Assembly: GCA_032173965.1 (NCBI GenBank)
Contig: CM063288.1
Coordinates: 26,444,001-26,508,000, forward strand
Direction: 5' to 3'
Source: Sitta carolinensis
Lineage: Eukaryota > Chordata > Aves > Passeriformes > Sittidae
Length of the DNA: 64,000 bases
Shown: positions 39,511-51,500 of the stretch, in pieces
Position numbering within the stretch: the first letter of the stretch is position 1
How the letters are laid out: every line of letters begins with the position of its first letter
Notes under the pieces: generated by a model
Told to the model about the DNA's origin: nothing
The model's database searches: none
Seen by the model: only the letters and a program-made list of their open reading frames with translations
Translations under genes and position numbers: made by a program

Positions 39511-42500
39511 CCAAGTAAAATACTGCTCTTTTCCGCTTCATTTGTGAAAAGAAAGAAAAAAGTGGAAGTTTCACCTGAGGACACCACCAGCATCTATCAA
39601 GTTCTTCTTCAACATGTTGAATGCTTTCTCCTGCTCCATTCTTATGATTTTCTTGTCAATTTTAGGGTCAGTAGGAACCCTGTATTCTGGAAACTTTTGA
39701 ACCTTTTTAATATAGATCCTTCCAAGGAGGAATAAAAAAAATTCTCCATCAGTATACCTTGTCCTTGGGAAAGGAAAGGCAAAATTCCCACTTACTTCAT
39801 ATCGGGCATTAATATAGAAAAAGTTCAAGCAGAGTGATGTAGGGTGTGAGGAGTCACTAAAAGAACTGTAAAATTCTATTCTTACATTAATAGGTATGGA
39901 TGCAGACAGACACACTTCTGTTCTGCGCTGGAAGCCACTCAGCCAGAGTGATTATACTCCTCAGCAAAAACCCTCATCCCCCAGTACAGTAAAAGCACAA
40001 CATCAATTGTGAACAGGCTGCAGTTCACCCAGCTATGCAGAACTGAGCATATACAGACCTAGCTGCAACTATTCATCAAACACACTCTTAGCTCAGTAAA
40101 AAACTGAACAAGCACCCAGGAGAATGCTCAAGGGTGAGGGAAAAACATTAGTCTTGGAGAAGGAAAAAAATCCCCAGTAAGCATGAAGAACTGTAACTTC
40201 TTCAGCACACAGGACACGTGCTAAACTAGGATCATTGACTGGTATCAGTGCAATTAAAAGCCTGAAGAAGAAACAACAAGTAAGATGACAAAGTTTTAGG
40301 AGAGAAATAGTCACTAAAGGGCACCACAATAACTCGTGAATGCTCAGGTAGATAATGAATCCCACTTGTATTTCACAGAGTGATATACTGCTGCTTTGCA
40401 CTCAGGGAAGCTATCAAATTTCAGCCTTATGCAGTCAAACAGGACAGCATTTCCACCTTACCTCTAAATGAGTATCAACCTCGACTTATCAAGGAGATAA
40501 AGGTAAGAGCTACAGTGAGTATCAGCTACCACCCCAAACAAGTGCCCTGTCATGGCTCACAGAAAGAATGCTTTCTTAGGATGCTCAGTCACTCTTAAAG
40601 CTTTATAGGTAATTCTTACCTTGCTGGACAAGTGGCTTTATACAGCTGGCCAGAGGTGCTTTCCTGCTCACCAGCTTTTTTGGGCTGAAATCCTTTCCTC
40701 CTTGGCCCATATTTGCACTCCATTACAATGGCTCTGCTTCCTGGAAACAGAAAGTAATGCACCCTGTTCAAGCAATCACTGAATTCATTACAGTAAAATC
40801 CTAACTGCAGCAGAGATGAGAGTTCTGAAGCAGTTATTTCTGTTTGCCATCAGACTCTTCAGAAGGCAGAACTCTCAGGCACAGCAAGCAAATACAATTC
40901 AAATGCTCCTCTCCCAGCACATAAGAACACAGAGCACTTTAAACCACTTCTCAAACTTATTACACATCACAGCACTCCTCAACACATGTGAAGTCAAAAA
41001 TACTGGACTTTGTCCTGGTGAGCACCAATACTTCACAAGATGAGAAGTCTTGCAAGCTACCAAAGGAGCACAATACTGGTAATAAACATAAAAAGCAGAA
41101 CCCCCAAAACAACAAAGAAAATCTCCAACAGAAATCAAAGGCGTGATGGTTTTGACTAGGATAGAGTTAAGCTTCTTCACAGCAGCCAGCATGAGGCTGT
41201 GTTTTGGATTTGTGCTGGAAACAGTGCTGATAACACGGGGATGTTTAGTTACTGCAGAGCAGGGCTTACACAGAGCCAAGGTCTTTTCTGCCTCTCACCC
41301 CACCCCACCAATGAGGAGGCTGGGGGGCACAAGAAACTGGGAGAGGACAGAGCAGGGACAGCTGACCTGACATGACCAAAGTCATATTCCATACCATATG
41401 GCATCATGTGCAGCATATAGAGCTGTGGGAAAAAGAAGGAAGTGGGGGGGAACATTCCAAGTTAGAGTGTCTGTCTTCTCAAGTAACCATTACAAATGAT
41501 GGTGTCCTGCTGTCCTGGGGATGGAAAGCTGCGAATGAATTCCTTACTTTGCTTTGCTTGTGTGTGTATTTTCCTTTACCTTTTAAAAAGTCCCTATCTC
41601 AGCCCATGAGTTTTCTCACTTTGACATTTCCGATTCTCTCCCGCATCCCACTGGGGGAATGAGTGAGCAGCTGTGGTGATTTCCAGCTGAGGTCAAACCA
41701 CGAAGCAAAGTCAGCAGCCATTTCCAGCCTCCTGGCTTAAATCAACATTTCAAACCATGCTGTCCCATAAAAGCTCAGCCTTGAAGTTAAGAAATCTTAA
41801 CTGCTAAATAACACTGTTTCAGCACAGCACACCCACACAAAACCAGACAGGCTCAAACAAACACTGTTTTGCTCTAAACTCCAATTAAGTGACTTCTTTC
41901 AGTCAGACCTCTAGCAAAGGGATTGACAAGCAAAGCATTAAAGTGGTCAAGAAATGAACATCTTCCAAATTTCTTCTTCATATTTAGTTATCTTCTATTT
42001 ATAGTTTGTGTACTCAAGTATGCAGGCAAGGAGCTGCCTATGCCACAAGTGATACACCCAGAAACTTTTGAAGTATTATAACAGCAACATAATGTGTTTC
42101 CATGAGATACCAAATTATCTAGATGAAACTAAAGACGTCTCATACACATGTTGGGGGAAAAGAGTAAGTTGCTTTGATTTCATCCTTAGTTTTTCTTTTA
42201 TCTCACAGTTTATAGCTGAAGTCTTAAAACCAGTGCTAATATTTCCCTTTTTCAGTAACTTTCAGGAGAAAAAAAAAAGAAAAAATGCCAAACATAATCT
42301 ACATTCCTGTCACTCATTTTCTCTAAGTAGCAAGTAAAGCCCATTCATTCTATATCCAAATTAAACTCTTGGTAATTTCACGTATGGACTGCTGAGCTAA
42401 ATATGCAATTACCAAGCTGTGAAGTCTGCATGTACATTTCAAAAAGAATCCCAAAAGTCTCTCTGCTGAGATCTCTTGATGTTTATCTTGCTTGTTTGGC

Positions 42501-45500
42501 TGGTGTTTTGAATTTATTTATTTATTATTTCAATGTTCACAATTTAAATAGTTCATTGACTTCTGTGGAACAAGCTCTTCTAAAGATCTTCAAGTTAGGT
42601 AAGAATAATCGAACACGCTTTTACCCTTAGGAGAACTTGCACCTCCTAATAGAGCAGATGGGACCTAAACCTAAAGACCTCATCACAAAAACCCCATCAA
42701 ATGGTACTTAGCTAATCTCTAAAGGACAAAAGGAAATAATCACAGCAAAACATAAAAAAGGAAACAAGCTCCTTCAGACTCTCACAGCAGTGTGCAATCT
42801 GCTCTTTTTTTTTTTATGTTTGTGTCTTGACCTCATCAAAACTAAGGAACAATATAAAGAGCCTTCTTTATGGCCAGTTGGGAACTGATGTTGAAATTTT
42901 GAAAGCAGTTATTAAAATAAAAGTTAGTTACCTGCATTGACAAAGGGGATCCCATCATAAGGGACATACTGAGATTTCCACATCAAGCGTGTGGCGGGTT
43001 TGGCTGGGCTTGGAGACTGGCGCGTCCCCCACACACTCTGTGTCTGCTGCTTGTGTAGCGTGAGAACACTCTCTAACTCTGTCTCGCTCACACAATAGCC
43101 GCGGTACGAGTCCCCAATTCTCTCATGGAAAGGACGGGAAATAATAGGATTATTCACCCATCTGACTGCTGAACATTACACAAGAAAACAAGAGCAGTCA
43201 GGGACTCCGGCAGGTGAGAACATAAACCCAGATTTTTGGCATTCCATGGTTTTAGTCCCCACAGTAGTATCCACATTAAGAGATTTATCATAGGATCTAA
43301 CAGAAGAGCAGGCCCCACTGAGGTCAGGAGTTTGTCAGCCATCAAAGACCCTAAGAACCAAGAACCCCTGAAAAGGTTACAGTCACTGCCAAATCTGATT
43401 TCCAGAGGACAACTTCACCCCTGTGGTTTACCCCCAACACTTCTGCTGCAGTCACTGACTAGACAAATTAGTATTAGATGAAGTTTTTCACTTGACTGCC
43501 ACAGAGAATCTCTGAATCACTAATAATTGTCTCTGCATCTACTGCAATACACACTGCCTTGAGCTGGAGTAGAATGCACCTGCCCATACCACCAGTACTG
43601 TCTCATCTACACAGTGCACTAACTTTGAACTGCATGTCTCACACAGCATCCCCCCCAACCTTCAAGGCACTCTTGATTCCCAGCATTACACAGAAAGATA
43701 CTGTACCAGATTTGCCATGTGCAAACTAATTATGGTTTCAATGAACTCTACTAATGTCTGGGCAACTCCACGAAAACTGCATCTAATTCACTCAAAGTAG
43801 CTATCCAGCTACTCAGTGCCATCACAGTTGGTTCAGTGCTGGTCTGCAAAGGCCAGCCAGCAAGCAACGAAATTACTGGGACAGAGAAGAATTTTTCATC
43901 CAAACTCAGAATGCGGTGCATGTTTCTGTTCATATGCAGTTCAGGGTTAGGGTGGCCAACCGGCTCTATCAGCCAGAGTAGTTTGCCAGCTCAGTCTTAA
44001 AATGTATCTGTGGGACAAATCCATGGTGAGTGAGAACTAAGGTCTGATAGATTTGTTTTGCCACCTTCAGTGACAGAACAGCCAGATGATTAAATAATAC
44101 TAATAGCCAAAAGAGCAACAGTGTCTCTCCACGATTATCACACAGATAATCTTGGAGCAACAACTGCTTAAAACCTGCCTCGAACTCATCTAAGAAAATC
44201 AGAATGTCTGTGGATAGCAAAACCTGAAGCCAACACTGAACCAATCAAGATCTTGTGAATGAACTGGGCCAGCACATCACTGCTCCAAGGCCAGACACGG
44301 CGGGTTGTGTGTGCATGGGTGTGAGTCACTGAGAGAGCTGTTCACACTTCAGAGCTCACTGCTCTGCAGGCACAGCTGCACAGCTAACCAAGTCTGCACA
44401 GGCTGCACTCACATGGCTGTGGGGAGCAAGAGACATTGGCAACTCTTTAGCTAGAAGTTATAAACACTTCTGAACAAAACTTGATCTGAAAAATTCAGGA
44501 GAAGCAAAGTAGCCTGAGAAGTACAAGAACTTCTTTCTTTCCAGAAATCTGGGATGCTGCCTTTGAGAAGAGGGATTACAGCACCACTGCGCATAATAAA
44601 TACTGCAAAACCAGCTGTGTTTTTCTCCCATATCTTATACCTGTTTCTAAAAATAGGTCACTGACTTTATTCTAGAGAGATGAGAAGACTGATAAAACTG
44701 TTGTGCCAGAAAAGTAGCAAAAACAGCAAAGGCACTCTCTCCTATTCTAGCTTTACTTTTGCACAAGTTAGTAATTTTCCCTAAACTGGTTGAAGGGGAG
44801 GAGGAGGATGAGAAGAAAATCAGACAGCACGTAAGATCCCTGCTTTCTACAGTCTTTTCAAGTAGGAAAAAATGGACAAACAAGTCTACTGTCTTCAGAC
44901 AAATAAATCAATTTTGTACAGTTAATTAATGCAGTTTTCAATTACATTTTATTTCAGTAAGATGATACATACAGGAAATCCATTCTGATCAGACCACTGA
45001 AAACTAAATATAAGTCATTGAAAGGAACTGTTTTTAAACTAACTAACTCCAAGGTTCACGCCAAAAAATTGAGCAATTCCTTCTTCCTCCCCTGGCCTTG
45101 CCTCAGCAAAGTACATAAAAGCCTACCCTCAAGTACACACATCAAGACTGCAGTTTTCCTTGAGGAAACTCAGAGCAGCAGGGTACCAGAGGCACTTTGC
45201 AGTCCAGACACAGCAAGTATAAGCTGAACGTTTCAAGGCAGTCAGCTTTTACTGCCCTGTGTTTGCCCACAGCACAAGCTGCCACTGTGGAGTGCAGCGG
45301 CTTCACCTGCTGACATCTAGTGCAAATCAGAGACTGAAACACTGTTCAGTAAGTCTGAAACAAGTTTGTTTCAATTCCAGGAGACAACTGAAAGAGTGGA
45401 GTTGTGAGCTGCCATATTTATCAGCATCTCTCCAAACTGGATCTCTGAATTTCAGTAGGACCCTTCAACTCTGTTACTAGCACCAAAAAATTTTGACATC

Positions 45501-48500
45501 TGAAAGAAAAATGACACCTCAAAATCTCAGTGTCTCTAGTCTTGTGTCCAAAAAAAGGCACAATACAACCCAGCACTCTCCAGTGGATCAAGGAGGATTA
45601 ATACATACAGGCAGCAGTTCTCCTGAACAGCAGAGGGAGATGTTTGTGTCCTCAGAACATATTCAAATAGACATTATTTCTATTTCCTTTTTTTTTAAAC
45701 TTAAGAACTTCTCTATAAATGTCGCTGTGAATTTTAAACGCGGCAGGTGAAATTTCTTGCAATAGGATACAAAGCAGATCACAAGTCCTCCAATAATATG
45801 ATACCAATAATAAATGATTCAGATAAGCCACGTGGATGTTAAGACAGTTAAGAATGCATCCCACAGTGCCAAAAACACAGTGAACTGGCCAACTGAATTA
45901 AGCAGCTGATTCTATAAAAATGGTATCTCCACCATAGAAGAATTCATGCAATTAATTTTCTGACTGAACATTTACATGCATGTAAGGGTGGACGGTACCA
46001 TTTGTATTAAATAAATGGCATAACACAAAAGGAATAGATGAATATATTTAATTTAAAAATTGTTTCTAAGCAGATACAGAAAGAAATTCAATTTCTAGGT
46101 TCCTCAAACTGCAACTTCTAGTTATCAGTGGCCAAGCAAATAGGAAAAAAAAAATCATTGGTGAGATATCTAAAGAGATTAGGCAGCTACAGAGTATGAG
46201 CTCTCCTTTTAAAATAAGAGAATATTAAGAGAAAGTAAAATAAACATTTATCGGAAAGAGTCTGACAGCAGGAAGAAGGGGTAGTTGACCTCTCAAGAAA
46301 TTTCCCATTTCTCCTCCCTTCCTGTTAAGTGACTTATGATGCATTAGCTGCTGATGGCATCCTAGTCATCAGGACAGTTCTGCAAACATCTAACAATATC
46401 CGAAAAAGGAAGAGTTCTGTTTAGGTCAAGAGCCACCACATAAAGACAGAGCATTTTTTAACAAAAGAGAAAACAAGCACAAGTAACCTAACTTGCTGTG
46501 ACAAAAAAAAAATCAGCAAGAATATCTAAAACAGGAATCCTTAGTGCAATATTGATATCAGGATGTGTTAGGTCTCAGACTTGAAACTGGCCAATCACAC
46601 AGATTTTGATTTATTTCTATGTGATAACACAAACCACATGAACAGTTGCAGAAGTCAGCAACGTTTGCACTGTCGCTCAACAGCAAACTCTAACAATGAC
46701 AAAAAATGGCTCTTCCCAGCACTACAAGGTATCAGGTTTTCAGCAGCACTTCTTTTACTTCAGGAGCTGTTGATGGTCAGTTATTCTAAAATTCTCAAAA
46801 CAGAAAGGGATTTCACAGCATTTTATGTGTTTAACTGTGCTAGCAGTAACAGTGCTAGCACAGAAGCTTGAACACTTCTACAGCTACAAATTATTCCTTT
46901 CAAGGAATAGGAACATTATCTCAGAGCTAGATGATAAAACATTAAGCCAGAATTCTTTGTGGCCCACCTCACAGTTCCTGAGACGGCGTGCCCATGCAGG
47001 CGTATTTAGTGGCAATGGCTGAAGAGGGATGGGAAAAGAATCTTCTACTACCCTGAAAAAAGAAATAAATAGAAGGCTATACAGACTCAGAAAAGCAACA
47101 TCTTAGTCCAAACTACATGTAAGATCAAGTCAGCATATTATGTGTAACCCTAGAGCATATGATCAAACTATGGATATTGTATCAACATGACTTAGAAACC
47201 TGGGGTTCATTTTCTTCATGTTCTATTTCACTGTAAAAATAATTTACAGTGAATAGAAGTATTTAAAAAGCCCACTGGTTGCTACATTCAAGTCCTCCAA
47301 AAATGCAGTACACTGTGGGTTCATAACCTCTGTTGCATGGTAATTTTGTGATAACCATTGCAAAAACAAACTACAAAAAAAAAAAAAAAAAAAAAAAAAA
47401 GGCAGTGCTAATAGTAGCTCAAAGTGATTGTTCATCCCTTTAACCCCTGACCTACCTGGTGGTTGCTTTTTTCGATATGGTGAGAGATGCCTGTGGATGT
47501 AGAATGTAACTGCTTGCACTGTCTGCTATTGAAGCCACCACCACAGTTTGCAGGCTCCCATCACCACACTTCTCTTCTGAAATGTCTTTACAAAAAAAAA
47601 AAAAAAAAAAAAGCAGTTTCTTGGTTAATAACTGAACATAGAACAAGGAAAACCAAGCTATGATTAAACTCTGTATGTTGTTAAAGCAAGCCTTTTGACA
47701 TAGGAAGGAAGTTTTAAAGATGATGAAGTAGTCTAATAGCTGTGAATCAGTACTCAAACTCCTGGCACATGCATGAAGATACACTTGATAAGGCTGCTTT
47801 AAGAACTCTGGTAATTGCACTACTGCTTATGAATCCTTCCACAACAAGACAAATAATCAGAACAACTTGCAAATTACTCTGTTTCCAGGAATCTGTACAT
47901 GATTGCACAAGGATTTTGTTCAGCTGCAAGTCATAGACTGGATGCTTTTAAGACAAGAAAAAATGAGGTAATGATACTGCTTTGTACTTAGAAAAGAACA
48001 TTTAACAAGAAAAACAGGCCTCTTATAATTGAATCTGACATGCTGTTAGAACAAATGTTGTAGCCTCTCTTGGTAATAGGAGCAATCCACAAGCCAAAAA
48101 TTACTCTTAGATTGAAGCCTGTGTGTACAGTTAAACAAAAATATAATGAAAAACTGTGAAAAAAGACGTTCAATATTTTGGTCTCAACACAGACACATGA
48201 GGTCTCTTTAGATGAGGGATTTTTGTCCTTCAGTTATAAAAGCTTCTTTCCCTCAACCAGAAAGAGTGGTAAGCTATTGACACAGTACAGAAATGGATCC
48301 ACACAAAGCTCCGTAAGAAGATTCCTAAGTGTGCACTCGGATTAACACCACTCTGGCTCAAAGCACTGGTTCCTCCTACAGAGATGTGTCCTTAAGACAC
48401 TACAGGCTACTCTGAAGTCTGCACCATTCCATGCATTACCACCATGTGCAGACAAGTGAAACTCAGGAGCTGACAGGCCATTCTCCTTACCTCCACAGTA

Positions 48501-51500
48501 AACTGCTGATGAGTCTCCCCACCTTGCTTTTAAATACTAAATCACTACGAAGTCTTTTACACAGTAAGTCTCTAGAAAAAACCAAACCAAAGAAGAACCT
48601 CCCACAAATGACACCTGTAGCACTGTTGTAGAACATGTATTCAATACTGTGACAACGAGCCCCATGTTGAATGAAAAATAGAAATACAAAACTACTATTT
48701 ATTATTTCAACTCAGAGCTTACAAAGAGAAGTAACAATTATTTTGTAACTAAAGGCTCCCAGCTGGCTTTAAAGTAATGTAAGACTCTGCTGTAACCAAA
48801 CCTGGTTTTACCCCTGCAAGAGCTGGAGAGGGAGGGAAGATTGAGGATTAGTGGAGGAACAAGTCTTTCAATGCAAGGTCAGGAAACCATATTGCAACTC
48901 TGTGTGAAAAGGGCTAGATCATGACTTGAATCCCAAATCTTTCTTCTATCCACCCAGCACCAGGACTCTACTCTGAGCTATCATTCCACAGGAACACTTA
49001 ACCAGTGCTCAAATCTTGAGAATTTTATAGAGAGAATGAAAAAACAGTTTAAAAAACGTTTGAGAGTTTAACAAAATGTGATCACCTCAGTCTCACTCTG
49101 TGAATGCAAACTAGTACACAGTGTTTTGCCATCCAGCGAGGGCTGCAGATAAACAACACTTTCAGATTACAGGAAGCCCACTTTCTAAGGAAAACCTTAA
49201 AATTTATGCTTCTAGTTGCGTATCTCAGCACACACTTAAAATGTGACAACTAACACATTCCAATTAATGGAAAGTCACATCTTATTTTCCTTGACTGGGA
49301 ACTGAATTTCTACTTCAGTGATTCATTCCTGGCTTCACAGAAGATGCATCATCACCAGTGATCTCTGGAACAGAGGATTTAACAGTTCTTCAGGCCTGTC
49401 TGCACTACAGGAATTAACTATTTCATTCACAATGAAATACATAAGTACTGAAAATTTGAAGCTGATAGTACAGCTGATGACACAAATATCCTTATTAAAT
49501 GTAAATAAAGTAAGAAGCAAGTCTGTGCTTGATATGGCAATCACATATCCTTCAGAAAGGGGGCATAATAGCTCTCATAAGCTTTCATAAGGATTCTGCC
49601 CCACAGAAAATCTGGTGTGTGAGGCCCCATATGCACAATCAGAAAGCAGGTTCAGTGCCTATTTTGTCTTATAAGTGACTAAGGAAAGGAAACAAGGTGC
49701 TTAAAAAAGACCATGGAGGATGAGCTTAGTCACAGGAGCACAAACCCTCAAGTCCCACAGGTTAAACTCACCCTGCATGCTGGTCACATCCAGAAGCTGA
49801 CCTGGAGGAATAATCACTTGGGTCACTCCTGGCTGGGCAGAAGGAATGACATGCAGCACCTGTCCATTTTCTGACTGGCTGGCAACAATCATCTGTAAGG
49901 CAGTCACACAGAAGCATGAATGGCTCTAGTTTGTATGGTGATCATGCAGCACAACTGGGTTTGATTATTACCAGAACAGGCAATCGTCCACTTAGAGTTA
50001 GGGCCTGTATATTTACTTGACTTTACATAATAAGAAAAACCGTCTTTATTGTCAATTTCTTAAAATTATTTTCCCCTTGTAAAAGAGGCCTTTAATTAAG
50101 GAAAGAAAAAAACCCCACTACTTTAGCTCATTCTACAATGAATGACACATTTATTTGAAACTGACAACTCTATTATTAAAGCTATCAAACACCTGAAAGC
50201 CATTTGTAGTTGGATTTGCTGTAACTCCATTCGTGGACTAGCAGAACTAATAGTAAAAAAATATTGTGACCTTTACTCCTAAGAAACTGACCTTTCTGGG
50301 CAGCATTTCATGTAAAAGCAGGGAGAAGAAAAGCTCCAAGGCTTAAAAAAAACAATACAAATCAAATCAGCCGGGATTCTGAAAAACCTGAAAACTCCTT
50401 ATGGTATATTTACTCATAATTACATTAATTCTAAGAAATTAATTGAGGGCTGGGGGAAGAGTGAGACATAATGACTTAGTTTACTGCTAATGTTCTGATA
50501 CCCCACAAAAAACACATTTCTTCCAGAGAAAGCAGCAGCAGCAGAAATACAAGATCTTATCACACTACAGCATCCAGGCTCAATACTGACAAAAGACATC
50601 AGCTGTCGTTTAATAAAATTAGTAATAGCTGCAGACAGATTTTACCTACCTGCGGAAGGGCAACTGGAGCATGAACTGTACCAGTGAAAAGTTTCACCTT
50701 GCTGCTAAAGTCTCAGTCAGCTGTTGCTACAAGCGACCACTTCGGAGCTCAAGGAGCTCCCTCCCCTGTGAGCACAGCCCCAGCCCCGCTGCAGACACAC
50801 TCACCATGGGTGCCCCGGGCGGTCCCAGGGGCTGCAGCTCACACAGGGGCTGCCTGGGCTGCTCTGCCAGGTGCAATTGCTCTGCAGAGCGCGACCGTGG
50901 CCGGGGCAGCCGCGCCGGCACCGCCGACGCTGGAGGACTGCCCGAGAGAGGGACCGGGATGGGCAGGGCTGGGGGAGAGTCGCTCTGGCCAAACAAGGGA
51001 TCCCGGGAATCCATGCACGTCAGTTGCTTTCACAGAGGAAAAACAGTAAAATGTACTTTGAGTAGCAACTTCTATGAAGAAAAAAAAAACCAAACAAAAA
51101 AACAAGAAAGAGAAAAGAACTTTTAAAACCAGTGTGCTATACTGTATACTCAGAGGAGCTCCTGTCCTTCTGGATCAAGTGGCTAACACTAGCAGTTCTA
51201 CTTTTGTTTTCTATTTCCATGCTGAAAAAGTATTCGTATTCCTGCTTCCTAGAATGAAGTTTCTCTACTAAAGCAAAAGAAAACCCTTTTGCTTAAAATC
51301 TGCTCCCAAAAATCTCTCATTTTAAAACATCTCAAGTCTGCCCAGAAACTGAGAAGACTTATACTTAAAACAAAACTATAAAATATTCACCAACTTGATT
51401 TGACTTCAGAAGAAATCCTAGATACTATTATCACTTGGCCTTTCCATACATGCATTTAGCTATGAAGAAAAAAATCTCTACATACTTTTAAAATTCTTTA

